From Trueperella bernardiae (GTDB lineage: Bacteria; Actinomycetota; Actinomycetes; Actinomycetales; Actinomycetaceae), in the NCBI RefSeq assembly GCF_001469025.1, contig NZ_LNIZ01000002.1:124001-188000 (forward strand): DNA of 64,000 nucleotides, written 5' to 3'. Every line of letters begins with the position of its first letter. The stretch's first letter is position 1. The position numbers and the translations under genes were made by a program. Shown here piece after piece: positions 26,932 through 35,173 of this stretch. The notes below the pieces were generated by a model. It was not told the origin of the DNA. It saw only the letters and a program-made list of their open reading frames with translations, and did no database searches.

Positions 26932-27078
26932 GATTCCTCCCTGCCTACACCATAAGAATACCGCAGGGCCCGCCGGCGCGGCCCGCCAACGCTTGCTCGC
27001 GGGCCCGATGACACGCCGGCGTGTTCTTCAAGTAGCGTGTCGCGGCCTAAGGTGAAAACTTGTCAACATCCCGGTTGC

Positions 27079-27270
27079 TTATCCACTGGTGTGGATAGTG
27101 CTGTTGAAGAAATATCGCCAAAACCGCACCACCTTTCCACAAATCTCGGCGCATGTGTGTAACGCTGTGGACAACCTGCGGTCGTTATCCCTCTAACATC
27201 CACAGAGGCCCCGCGAGTGTCCACCGTATTTCTTCAACAAGCCACAGACAAAGCCGCAGCCTGTGGAAAA
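27079..27270. promoter_or_regulatory. DnaA-box cluster upstream of dnaB
   Basis: The 466-bp gap before dnaB holds several DnaA-box-like 9-mers. They are TTATCCACT (27079), TGTGGATAG (27090, reverse of CTATCCACA), CTTTCCACA (27133), TGTGGACAA (27166, reverse of the actinobacterial consensus TTGTCCACA), ACATCCACA (27196) and TGTGGAAAA (27262, reverse of TTTTCCACA). A perfect 13-bp inverted repeat, TGTTGAAGAAATA (27102-27114) and TATTTCTTCAACA (27227-27239), brackets the middle boxes. The segment is richer in A+T than its surroundings. It could be a DnaA-controlled dnaB promoter, a titration site or a remnant of origin DNA. Confidence 0.7.
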
Positions 27271-27398
27271 CTGACGGCTCGGTCGTCGTCGACGATTTGA
27301 CAACATGGCCCGCGCAGGAAGCCGCACCCGAGTTTCCCGGGGGTTACACGCGAGCCGGCCGCGGCAGGTAAGGTCTAACCGAGAGTGAAGGAGGGGCC

Positions 27399-28733
27399 GT
27401 GAGCGAGAATGTGTTTGAGCGCGTGCCGCCGCAGGACATGGAGGCGGAGCGCTCGGTGCTGGGCGGCATGATGATCAACAAGGACGCGATCGCCGACGTC
27501 ATCGAGATCTTGCAAGGCGCCGACTTCTACCGTCCCGCACACACCATTATTTACGACGCCGTCCTCGACCTGTTCTCCAAGGGCGAGCCGGCCGACGCCA
27601 TCACCGTGGCCGCGGAGATTGCCCGGCGTGGCGAGCTGGAGCGCGTGGGCGGGCGCACCTACATCTTCGACCTCGTCAACGGCGTGCCCACCGCCGCGAA
27701 CACCTCCTATTACGCGCGGATCGTCCACGAGCAGGCCCAGCTGCGCTCCCTCATCGAGGTGGGCACCCGCATCACCCAGCTGGGGTACACGACGGACGGC
27801 GCCGACGTCGTCGAACTGGTGAACATGGCTCAGTCTGAGGTCTTCCAGATGACCGAGTCGCGCACGAAGTCCGACTACACGCCCTTCCGCGAGATCGTGC
27901 CCGGGCTGATCGAGGAGCTGGAGATCAACGCGAGCCGGGACGGGAAGGTCTCGGGGCTCGCCACCGGATTCCACGAGCTCGACGGCGTGCTCAACGGCCT
28001 GCGGCCCGGGCAGATGGTGATCGTGGCTGCGCGTCCCGGCATGGGGAAAACCACCATCGCTATGGACTTTTGCCGGCACATCGCCTTCCGTGAGAACAAG
28101 CCGGTGGCCTTCTTCTCCCTGGAAATGGGGCGCACGGAGCTGGCCATGCGCGTGCTTGCGGCGGAGGGGGAGATCCCGCTGTCGGCCCTAATCTCCGGTG
28201 ACATCCGTCAAAACCAGTGGGAGCGCATCTCCACCACGCTGGCCCGGATCGCCGAGGGCCCGCTCTACGTGGACGACTCGCCCAACCTCACGATGATGGA
28301 AATCCGCGCGAAGGCCCGGCGGATGCGCCAGCAGCACGGGATCGAAATGGTGGTCATCGACTACCTCCAGCTCCTCACCTCAGGCGGGCGCACCCCCGAA
28401 TCGCGCCAGCAAGAGGTCTCGGAATTCTCCCGGTCGATCAAGCTGCTCGCCAAGGAGCTCGACGTGCCGATCATCGCAATCGCCCAGCTCAACCGAAACC
28501 CCGAACAGCGCAACGACAAGACCCCGCAGGTGTCCGACCTGCGCGAATCTGGCTCGCTCGAGCAGGACGCCGACGTCGTCCTTCTCATCAACCGCCCCCA
28601 AGCCGAGGACGGCTCCATGAACCCGCCGCCCGCCGAGGTGATCGTGGGCAAGAACCGCTCCGGCCCCACTGCGAAGATCGAGCTGGCTTTCCAGGGCAAC
28701 TACACGCGCTTTGCCAACTTCGGCGGAGAGTAA
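27399..28733 (+). CDS. dnaB: Replicative DNA helicase DnaB
   Basis: This 444-residue helicase unwinds DNA at the replication fork as a hexamer. The N-terminal domain includes QDMEAERSVLGGMMINKDAI. The RecA-like motor has Walker A ARPGMGKTTIAMDF (about residues 207-220), FFSLEMGRTEL, Walker B VVIDYLQLL, AQLNRNPEQR and DLRESGSLEQDADVV. No intein interrupts it. GTG 27399 follows a strong GAAGGAGGGG. It stands alone, preceded by a DnaA-box cluster and separated from rplI by three accessory genes. Confidence 0.98.
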   Translation: MSENVFERVPPQDMEAERSVLGGMMINKDAIADVIEILQGADFYRPAHTIIYDAVLDLFSKGEPADAITVAAEIARRGELERVGGRTYIFDLVNGVPTAANTSYYARIVHEQAQLRSLIEVGTRITQLGYTTDGADVVELVNMAQSEVFQMTESRTKSDYTPFREIVPGLIEELEINASRDGKVSGLATGFHELDGVLNGLRPGQMVIVAARPGMGKTTIAMDFCRHIAFRENKPVAFFSLEMGRTELAMRVLAAEGEIPLSALISGDIRQNQWERISTTLARIAEGPLYVDDSPNLTMMEIRAKARRMRQQHGIEMVVIDYLQLLTSGGRTPESRQQEVSEFSRSIKLLAKELDVPIIAIAQLNRNPEQRNDKTPQVSDLRESGSLEQDADVVLLINRPQAEDGSMNPPPAEVIVGKNRSGPTAKIELAFQGNYTRFANFGGE

Positions 28734-28804
28734 AGTAGCACGTGACCTGGCCGATAGACAACATCCTGGGGGTTGACTAGCCTGATTCTTTAAGGAGATG
28801 GTGC

Positions 28805-30094
28805 ATGTCGCGCACGTTTGAGTCGTTTGAGGTCAGGAACTACAGGTACTTTTTCGCCGGGGCGTTGGTGTCGAATATCGGCACGTGGATCTTCCGGGTC
28901 GCCCAAGATTGGCTGGTGCTGACCGACCTCACCGAAGGTTCCTCCGCCGCGCTCGGCATCGTCACCGCGCTGCAGTTCCTCGCGATCCCGTTCCTTGCCC
29001 CCTACGCGGGCGGGATCGTGGACCGGATGGACAAGCGTAAGGTCCTCATGGTCACCCAGGGGCTGCTGTGGCTTAACGCCGTGGCGATGTGGCTGGTGGT
29101 GTACACCGGCGCGGTGCAACTGTGGCACATCTACGCGCTGGCGTTCACGCAGGGCCTGGTGGTCGCGTTCGACAACCCCGCCCGCCAAGCCTTCGTCCCC
29201 GAAATCGTCTCGCAGGACCGGCTGGCGAACGCCGTGGGCCTGAATTCGACGTCGTTCAACGCGGCGCGCCTCATCGGCCCGGGCATGGCCGGCTTCATGA
29301 TCGCGGCCTTTAACGACGACGTCGCCCCGGCACTCCTCATCAACGCCCTGTCGTTTGTGGGCATGTTCGGTGCGCTGCTCGCGATGAAGACCTCCGAGCT
29401 ACACCCCTCGCCGCGTGCCGAGAAGAAGGGGGCCACGCGCGGCGGTTTCAGGTACGTGAAGTCGAAGCCGGACATCGTGGTGCTGCTGGTCATCGTCTTC
29501 ATGCTGGGCACGTTCGGCATGAACTTCCAGATCTTTAACGCCACGATGGCCACCGAGGCGTTCGGCAAGGGATCGGGCGAGTACGGCCTGCTCGGCACGA
29601 TCATGGCGATCGGCACGCTGGCGGGCGCGCTCATGGCGGCGCGGCGCAAGCGGCCGCGCCTGCGCACCATCCTCCTGTCGCTCATGGCGTTCTCACTGGC
29701 CACGATCGGGCTGGCCTTCACGCCGAACTACCTGGCCTACTCGGTGCTGCTCGTGCCCGCAGGGTTCTTCGCCCTAACCGTTATGACCAGCGCGAACGCC
29801 GCGGTCCAGCTCAGTTCCGACCCGCTGTACCGCGGGCGTGTCATGGCGATCTACATGGCGATCTTCCTGGGCGGCACCCCGCTGGGCGCGCCGATCATCG
29901 GCTGGCTCGGGGATGTGTTTGGGCCGCGGTCCACGCTGCTGCTGGGCGGCGGGGTCAACCTCCTGACCGTGCTCGGGATCCTGGCCTACTTCAGCACGAA
30001 GGGCATGCGGCTGCGCCTGCACTTCACTAACTACCTGCCGCGCATCCACGCCGAGTGGACCGTGCAGGCCAACGAGAAGATGGTGGGGATGTAG
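28805..30094 (+). CDS. MFS transporter
   Basis: The 429-residue permease starts MSRTFESFEVRNYRYFFAG and has about 12 spans. Loop 2/3 contains GGIVDRMDKRKVLM, the MFS signature region; FDNPARQAFVPEIVSQDRLANAVGLNSTSFNAARLIGPG is typical of the enterobactin-exporter-like (EntS/DHA3) branch. It probably exports a drug or small metabolite; substrate not readable. TTAAGGAGATGG precedes the ATG. It is monocistronic, with convergent genes and a palindrome downstream. Confidence 0.85.
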   Translation: MSRTFESFEVRNYRYFFAGALVSNIGTWIFRVAQDWLVLTDLTEGSSAALGIVTALQFLAIPFLAPYAGGIVDRMDKRKVLMVTQGLLWLNAVAMWLVVYTGAVQLWHIYALAFTQGLVVAFDNPARQAFVPEIVSQDRLANAVGLNSTSFNAARLIGPGMAGFMIAAFNDDVAPALLINALSFVGMFGALLAMKTSELHPSPRAEKKGATRGGFRYVKSKPDIVVLLVIVFMLGTFGMNFQIFNATMATEAFGKGSGEYGLLGTIMAIGTLAGALMAARRKRPRLRTILLSLMAFSLATIGLAFTPNYLAYSVLLVPAGFFALTVMTSANAAVQLSSDPLYRGRVMAIYMAIFLGGTPLGAPIIGWLGDVFGPRSTLLLGGGVNLLTVLGILAYFSTKGMRLRLHFTNYLPRIHAEWTVQANEKMVGM

Positions 30095-30196
30095 GGTGGC
30101 GGCGCGGCCGGCCCGGCCCGGGGCCAGGGTGCGCCCGGGAGAGGGCCACAACCAGCCCTCCGGCCACGCCCCCCCCCACAGATGCTGCACTACTCG

Positions 30197-30241
30197 GCAA
30201 GATGCGGCACTAATTTCCCGTTATTTTGTGCCGCATCTTGC
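30197..30241. repeat. 14-bp perfect inverted repeat between convergent genes
   Basis: GCAAGATGCGGCAC (30197-30210) and GTGCCGCATCTTGC (30228-30241) are perfectly complementary around a 17-nt A+T-rich loop. Weaker complementarity extends about 10 bp further on each side. There is no T-tract on either strand, so a classical terminator is unlikely, though it lies between convergent genes where a bidirectional stop would be useful. Confidence 0.75.
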
Positions 30242-30292
30242 GGTTTAGTATCCCGTTTGCGCAGAGCGAGGGCTGGGGTCGGAGCAGGGGTG

Positions 30293-30328
30293 CGCCCGCC
30301 GGCCCGCCCGCCGGCCCGCCCGCCGGCG
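30293..30328. repeat. GC-only tandem repeat, 12-bp unit
   Basis: About three units of CCGGCCCGCCCG run in tandem just before the end of the minus-strand HD-domain gene. It is probably slippage-prone and carries no recognisable site. Confidence 0.6.
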
Positions 30329-30333
30329 GCGGC

Positions 30334-30999
30334 TCAGCTGAGTTCCGCGCCCAGGCGCTGGAAGAACTCCCACTGGTAGTCCAGGTTCGCTATCCACAGC
30401 TCATGGGCCGGCGTCGTGGCGCACTCGTAGTCGTACTGGGCGCGCAGGGACTCGAGGTAGGAGTCGATGAAGGCGAGCTGCTCGGGCGTCGACTTGGCCA
30501 TGAAGTCCACGTACCGCAGCGTGTCGGCGATCCGGTACGCGCTGAAACGGTCCACGTTGTCGCAGTCCCCGATCGAGCGCGCCACCAGCCCCGGCTCGCG
30601 GTCAAAAACGAGATAGGCCCGGCCCCGCGCGTCGGCGTCGGTGCCCTCCCCGTCCTCGCGCGGGTTGAACCGGCCGTCAACGTGCATCGCGATGCCCTGC
30701 GCGATCTCCTCGGCCGCCGCCCCGCCAAAGCCGAGGCCATCGAAGTACTCTTTCACGACGAGCGCGCCCGCCCGGCCGTGATCGACCGGAACGGCGGCGT
30801 CGTACTTGCCGACGTCGTGAAGCAGGCACCCGAGCTCGAGCGCGTCGGCGTCCAGGCCGGCCTCGAGCCCGACCCGGCGGCCGATGCGGGCCACGCGAAG
30901 GCAGTGCTCGTAGCGGTAGCGGCGCGAGCCCTCGGATGCGGGCGCGGCCGCCAGGTGCTCGTAGAGGAACACCCGGGCGGCCGCGAAATCCGGATACAT
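30334..30999 (-). CDS. HD-domain phosphohydrolase
   Basis: The 221-residue protein begins MYPDFAAARVFLYEHL. The HD metal-binding signature is HCLRVARIGRRVGLEAGLDADALELGCLLHDVGKYDAA, with H...HD near residue 67, and HVDGR and DCDNVDRFS follow. Such proteins hydrolyse phosphate esters of nucleotides or metabolites; the substrate is unknown. ATG 30999 begins one base after the stop of the PdxK-like gene (TAA-T-ATG), which argues for translational coupling and for this start rather than a much longer frame that overlaps pdxK. Confidence 0.85.
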   Translation of the reverse strand: MYPDFAAARVFLYEHLAAAPASEGSRRYRYEHCLRVARIGRRVGLEAGLDADALELGCLLHDVGKYDAAVPVDHGRAGALVVKEYFDGLGFGGAAAEEIAQGIAMHVDGRFNPREDGEGTDADARGRAYLVFDREPGLVARSIGDCDNVDRFSAYRIADTLRYVDFMAKSTPEQLAFIDSYLESLRAQYDYECATTPAHELWIANLDYQWEFFQRLGAELS

Positions 31000-31000
31000 A

Positions 31001-31945
31001 TTACTTGTCGCAGCTGCCGGCGCCGTTACCGCAGCCACCCTCGCCGCAGTTGGCGCAGTCGCCGTCGCCGCTACAGCCTTCGCCCTCGTCGGGCGTGGCG
31101 TCCGAGTAGTCCATCTGGGCGGCGTAGGTGTAGTCGGCGTCCTGCTTGGGTTCGAACGCGCCCTGCCACACTGTGGAGAACGGGGTGTTGGCCCGCACCT
31201 GCGCGTCGATGCCCTGCGTGACCAGGTCCTTCGCCACGCGCACGGCCTTGTGGATATCCGAGCCCTTGGCCAGCTCCGCGGTGATCGCGGCGGCGAACGT
31301 GCAGCCCGCGCCCGACACGCGTGAGTTGCCGATCTTCGGCACCGAGTACGCGAGCGCCTGCTCGCCGTCCCACAGCACATCCACGGCCTCGTCGCCCGGG
31401 AAGTCCATCCCGCCCTTGACCACCACGTACTTCGGGCCCAGCTCCGAGATCCGCATCGCGGCCTCGGCCAGGTCTTCCAGGGTCTCGAGCTTGTCCATGC
31501 CGGCCAGAGTGCAGGCCTCGAAGTAGTTCGGGGTGGCCACGGTGGCCAGCGGCAGGATCTTCTCCCGCAGCGCGTTATCGGTGTCGAGCGCCATGCCCGG
31601 CTCCTGACCCTTGCAGATGAGCACCGGGTCCACCACGATATTCTTCCACTCCTGGCTCTTCAGGCCTTCGGCGACGGCGTCGATCGTGGGCACCGTGCCC
31701 AGCATACCGATCTTGACCGTATCCAGGTTGGCGTGCGACATCGCCGCGCGCATCTGGTCGCTGATCACGCCGGACTCGACGGGCACGAACTTATGGTTCC
31801 AGCCATCCGCCGGGTCGAAGGAAACGATACAGGTGAGTGTACCCAGGCCGTAACAGCCGAGCTCATGGAACGTCTTGAGATCCACCTGGAATCCCGCTCC
31901 GCCCGTGGCTTCAGAACCTGCAATCGTGTACGCGTACGTGACCAT
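31001..31945 (-). CDS. pdxK: PdxK/ThiD-family kinase with Cys-rich C-terminal tail
   Basis: This is a 314-residue ribokinase-fold enzyme of the PdxK/HMP-P kinase type: YAYTIAGSEATGGAGFQVDLKTFHELGCYG, VVDPVLICKG, TPNYFEACTL and the anion-hole/catalytic NSRVSGAGCTFAAA. It closely resembles Gram-positive pyridoxine kinases that also phosphorylate hydroxymethylpyrimidine. It ends in an unusual ~25-residue tail with six Cys among Gly and Asp (GCSGDGDCANCGEGGCGNG then SCDK), absent from typical members and suggestive of metal binding. ATG 31945 starts directly with the conserved core. It is coupled to the HD-domain gene. Confidence 0.85.
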   Translation of the reverse strand: MVTYAYTIAGSEATGGAGFQVDLKTFHELGCYGLGTLTCIVSFDPADGWNHKFVPVESGVISDQMRAAMSHANLDTVKIGMLGTVPTIDAVAEGLKSQEWKNIVVDPVLICKGQEPGMALDTDNALREKILPLATVATPNYFEACTLAGMDKLETLEDLAEAAMRISELGPKYVVVKGGMDFPGDEAVDVLWDGEQALAYSVPKIGNSRVSGAGCTFAAAITAELAKGSDIHKAVRVAKDLVTQGIDAQVRANTPFSTVWQGAFEPKQDADYTYAAQMDYSDATPDEGEGCSGDGDCANCGEGGCGNGAGSCDK

Positions 31946-32025
31946 GAATAACCTTTCAACGTTGGCCGAAATTGGCGCGGCCGGCGGAGACGATTTTAGT
32001 CCCCGCCGGCCGCAAAGACGAATGT

Positions 32026-32832
32026 TTACATGCGGTCGAACACGTCCGGGTGCTTGCCGGTGCGCCCGGGCTCGCCCCTGTCGAGCACGTCGATCCGCGC
32101 GATCTGATCCTCGGTGAGCGTGACGTCTTGCGAGGCGAAGTTTTCCTTCTGGCGATCTGCGTGCGTGGACTTCGGGATCGCGATGTGGCCCTTGGCCAGG
32201 TGCCAGGCGAGCACCGCCTGCGCCGGGGTGGCCCCCACCTCGGCCGCGACCTCCCCGATCACCGGATCGTCCAGCACGCCGCCGCGCCCGAGCGGCGACC
32301 ACGCCTCCACCGCGATCCCGCGCTCGGCACAGTAGGCCGCCAGCTCGGCGTTCGTAAAGTAGGGGTGCAGCTCGATCTGGTTGACCGCCGGCAGGATCGA
32401 CGTGCCCGACGCCAGCTTCTCCAGGTGGTGGATCTCAAAGTTCGACACGCCAATCGCGCGCGCCTGGCCCGACTCCACAAACTCCTCCATCACGCGGTAC
32501 GTGGTGATGAAGTCCCCGCCGTAGAACATCGGCATCGGCCAATGAATAAGGAAGAGGTCCACGTAGTCGGTCTGCAAGTCCGCCAGCGACTGGGCGAAGG
32601 TCCGCCGCACGTCGTCGGGCCGGTGGTTGGGGGTGTTGAGCTTCGTGGTGACGAAGATATCCTCACGGGGGATGCCCGTTGCCGCGAGCGCCCGGCCCAC
32701 CCCGAGCTCGTTGCGATACATCTGCGCGGTGTCAATGTGGCGGTAGCCCACCTCGAGCGCGGAGGCCACGGCCGCCGGCGCTGCGTCGTTGTCGATCTTG
32801 TAGGTGCCAAAGCCAAGCTGTGGAATATTCAT
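32026..32832 (-). CDS. Aldo/keto reductase
   Basis: This 268-residue TIM-barrel NADPH reductase has GFGTYKID, YRHIDTAQMYRNELGVGRAL (catalytic Asp and Tyr), VTTKL (catalytic Lys) and IHWPMP (catalytic His). The C-terminal cofactor loop AIPKSTHADRQKENF binds NADPH. It belongs to the AKR5-like 2,5-diketo-gluconate/methylglyoxal reductase group; the natural substrate is not evident. It is a single gene between the PdxK-like gene and the peptidase. Confidence 0.93.
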   Translation of the reverse strand: MNIPQLGFGTYKIDNDAAPAAVASALEVGYRHIDTAQMYRNELGVGRALAATGIPREDIFVTTKLNTPNHRPDDVRRTFAQSLADLQTDYVDLFLIHWPMPMFYGGDFITTYRVMEEFVESGQARAIGVSNFEIHHLEKLASGTSILPAVNQIELHPYFTNAELAAYCAERGIAVEAWSPLGRGGVLDDPVIGEVAAEVGATPAQAVLAWHLAKGHIAIPKSTHADRQKENFASQDVTLTEDQIARIDVLDRGEPGRTGKHPDVFDRM

Positions 32833-33026
32833 GTTTTCATCCTAGCCCGCGGTGCGAAGGTGTGCCTGGGCGGGCCGGAGGGCGCACGGATGCGCCCGGC
32901 ACGGGCGGGCCAGCGCGGGCCTCCGGCGTGGCTAACTTGTGAAAATATGCCCGGATTGGGCAGTTTTCGCGACGAAACGGCTCTAAATCCTGATCTCCCC
33001 ACAACCCCGCCACGGCGCCGACCCGA

Positions 33027-33066
33027 GCCAAAACTAAAACCGCAGGTCAGAGAGTTGCTCTCCTGC
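33027..33066 (-). terminator. Terminator of the peptidase-acyltransferase operon
   Basis: On the minus strand, 20 bp past the peptidase stop, GCAGG-AGAG pairs with CTCT-CCTGC. It is followed by GGTTTTAGTTTT, a good U-rich tail. A second stem, TGCCC-AATCC-GGGCA with TATTTTC tail, follows at about 32941-32968 and may act as back-up. Confidence 0.65.
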
Positions 33067-33085
33067 CGATGGCAAAAGGTGCCCG

Positions 33086-34516
33086 CTAGCCGAGCGCCTC
33101 GAGCAGCGGCCCGACCACCGCCGCGCCATGCGTGCGAAGCGCGTCGTGGTGCCAGTCCTCGGAGATGAGCACTTTGATCCCGGCGATCTCGGCAGCGGTC
33201 TCCAGGCAGATCTCCACGGGTACGAACATGTCCGGCCGGTACACCCACGCCGCCACCGGCACGGTGTTGCGGGCGAGCGCGGCGCGGTCGTGCAGGTTGG
33301 GCAAGTCCTCGCGGCCGGCCAGGATGCTCACCGTCTCGGCCATCGGAGCCAGCGCCGGATCCTCCTCCCCCTGCCAGGGGAACACGTGCTCACCCGTGAA
33401 GCGGAAGCCGTGCCCCTCGGCGCGAAGGGCGGCTTCGGCGCTCGCGGTTGCCTCCGGCTGGCGGAACTGCGCAAACTCCCCGCGCACCCGATCCGCCGCC
33501 CACCTCGGCGCCACCCCGCGCTGCTGGTAGATCGACTCATGCAGCGCCCAGTACAACGGCGTTGCCCCGTAGCTCAGCGCCGCTCCCACGGCAGTCAGGA
33601 ATCGCGAGCTCAGCCGCTTTCCAACGACGCCGTCGTCCCCACCCGCGCCCGGCACCTCGACGAACGGGTCCTCCAGCATGTAGTGCAGGGCTTCGAGCCC
33701 GTAGCTGTGCCCGAGCTCGAGGCCGAGCATCCGGAACCGTCGGGCGGTCAGCGGCTCGCCGGTGGGCAGGAGTTCGGGGGTACCGGCCGTGGCGGCGTCG
33801 GCAAGATGCGTGACGATCCGCCAGCATGTCTCCTCATCTTCGGGGTAGCGCGCGAAGAACTCGGCGTTGCGGGCCGCGGTGCGGGCGAAGGTGAGGCGGT
33901 AGACGTCGTCGGGGTGGCGCCACGTGGAGGGCAGGCCGGCGGTGATGAACGCCCGGCTCAGCCCGCGCGGGGCCTGGGATAGGTAGGTGGTGATGCAGAA
34001 CCCGCCAAACGACTGGCCCATCGCCGCCCACGGCTCATCGCCCTGCAGGGCGTGGCGCAGGGCCTCGGCGTCGGCGACGATCGAATCCTGCCGGAAGCAC
34101 GCCAGGTAGTCGGCCTGCTGGTCGGGGGTGCCGACGCCGGCCAACACGGCGGCGTCGATCGCGGCGGACTGGCCGGTGCCGCGCTCGTCGAGCATGACCA
34201 GGCGGTAGTCCTCAAGCACGCGGGCTACCCAGCCAGATTCGGTGGTCTGGCGGGTGCCGGCCGACCCCGGGCCGCCTTGGAAGAAAACTAGGCGCGGCTT
34301 GTCCTCGCAGCCCGCGCGCACGAACTCGCGGGCGAAGACCTGGATCGTGGCATCCGGGCGCGGCGGACGGTAGCCCAGGCCCGGGTGGGCCAACGGCACC
34401 TCAAGGCGGTGCTCAATGAGCGTGGTGGGGTGCTCCCACGGGACCTCGTAGCTCACCTGCCGGTGTTGCGCCGACGTCGTACATGCGGGCGCGCCCGTAA
34501 CCTCGGCCTGCGTCAC
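33086..34516 (-). CDS. Alpha/beta-fold hydrolase, proline iminopeptidase type
   Basis: This 476-residue S33-family peptidase is long for the family because of a large cap domain. It has the oxyanion region FFQGGPGSAG and MLDERGTGQS. The nucleophile elbow is GQSFGGFCITTYLSQAP (catalytic Ser about residue 178), and a late Asp and His are seen in VYRPDMFVP and SEDWHHDALR. Such enzymes release N-terminal proline or other residues from short peptides. The GTG start overlaps the upstream acyltransferase stop by 4 nt (GTGA), so the two are an operon. Confidence 0.85.
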   Translation of the reverse strand: MTQAEVTGAPACTTSAQHRQVSYEVPWEHPTTLIEHRLEVPLAHPGLGYRPPRPDATIQVFAREFVRAGCEDKPRLVFFQGGPGSAGTRQTTESGWVARVLEDYRLVMLDERGTGQSAAIDAAVLAGVGTPDQQADYLACFRQDSIVADAEALRHALQGDEPWAAMGQSFGGFCITTYLSQAPRGLSRAFITAGLPSTWRHPDDVYRLTFARTAARNAEFFARYPEDEETCWRIVTHLADAATAGTPELLPTGEPLTARRFRMLGLELGHSYGLEALHYMLEDPFVEVPGAGGDDGVVGKRLSSRFLTAVGAALSYGATPLYWALHESIYQQRGVAPRWAADRVRGEFAQFRQPEATASAEAALRAEGHGFRFTGEHVFPWQGEEDPALAPMAETVSILAGREDLPNLHDRAALARNTVPVAAWVYRPDMFVPVEICLETAAEIAGIKVLISEDWHHDALRTHGAAVVGPLLEALG

Positions 34517-35088
34517 TGCTCGTCCTCCGAACGCAGGCGTGGCGCGGTGCCCTGGGCGGGCTTAAACCCGGCGGCGTCGGCGTAAAACTCGCGGATGACG
34601 TCCATGTCGGCCGCGACGTCGCCCGTCAGCTCGATCGTCTTGCCCCAGCCGTACACGTGCCGGGTGGAGTCAATGAAGCCGAGCGTGACCGGCAGGCCGG
34701 CCCCGCGAGCGATGTGGTAGAAGCCGGACTTCCAGTAGTCGCGCTTCTTGCGCGTGCCCTCGGGGGCGATGATGAGCGAAAAGCGATCCTCGCCCTCAAG
34801 CTGCTCGATGATGCCTGCCACCATCCCGTTCGGGTGGCTGCGATCCACGCCAATCCCGCCCAGGGCGCGCACGATCGGCGCGAGCGGCCCGCGCATCACC
34901 GAGTCCTTCACCAAAAACTTAAACGGCACGCCCTTATCCCACAGGGCCATGAGCATGAACCAGAAATCCCAGTTCGACGTGTGGTAGGCGCCGATCACGA
35001 TCGACTTCTTCGGCAGTGGCGCCTCCTCCGCGAACGTCCATTTCGACAGGCGCTGGTATGTCTTAGAAAAAAGTCGTTTGAAACTCAT
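34513..35088 (-). CDS. PlsC-like 1-acyl-glycerol-3-phosphate acyltransferase
   Basis: The 191-residue membrane-associated acyltransferase carries the HX4D-like box in HTSNWDFWFML (His-Thr-Ser-Asn-Trp-Asp). GIGVDRSHPNG and the phosphate-binding PEGTRKK follow. The His-box and PEGTR motifs define the LPLAT family that adds an acyl chain to lysophospholipids. It may alternatively act in glycolipid assembly. It is the first gene of a two-gene operon with the peptidase. Confidence 0.87.
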   Translation of the reverse strand: MSFKRLFSKTYQRLSKWTFAEEAPLPKKSIVIGAYHTSNWDFWFMLMALWDKGVPFKFLVKDSVMRGPLAPIVRALGGIGVDRSHPNGMVAGIIEQLEGEDRFSLIIAPEGTRKKRDYWKSGFYHIARGAGLPVTLGFIDSTRHVYGWGKTIELTGDVAADMDVIREFYADAAGFKPAQGTAPRLRSEDEQ

Positions 35089-35173
35089 AGTTCTCCTTGC
35101 GATGTGGGCGGCGGGGTGGGCGGGGCCGCGGCGAGCGTTGTGGGACGACGCGCGGCGGGCGACGTCGTCGGCC

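Noticed and set aside
27079-27270. This DnaA-box cluster as the main chromosomal origin
   Set aside because: dnaA and rpmH are expected upstream of yidC and parS is at 2 kb; the cluster here has too few boxes to claim oriC without skew data.
30334-31380. A longer HD-domain protein starting inside pdxK
   Set aside because: The extension is Arg/Ser-rich out-of-frame translation of pdxK; the TAA-T-ATG junction supports start 30999.
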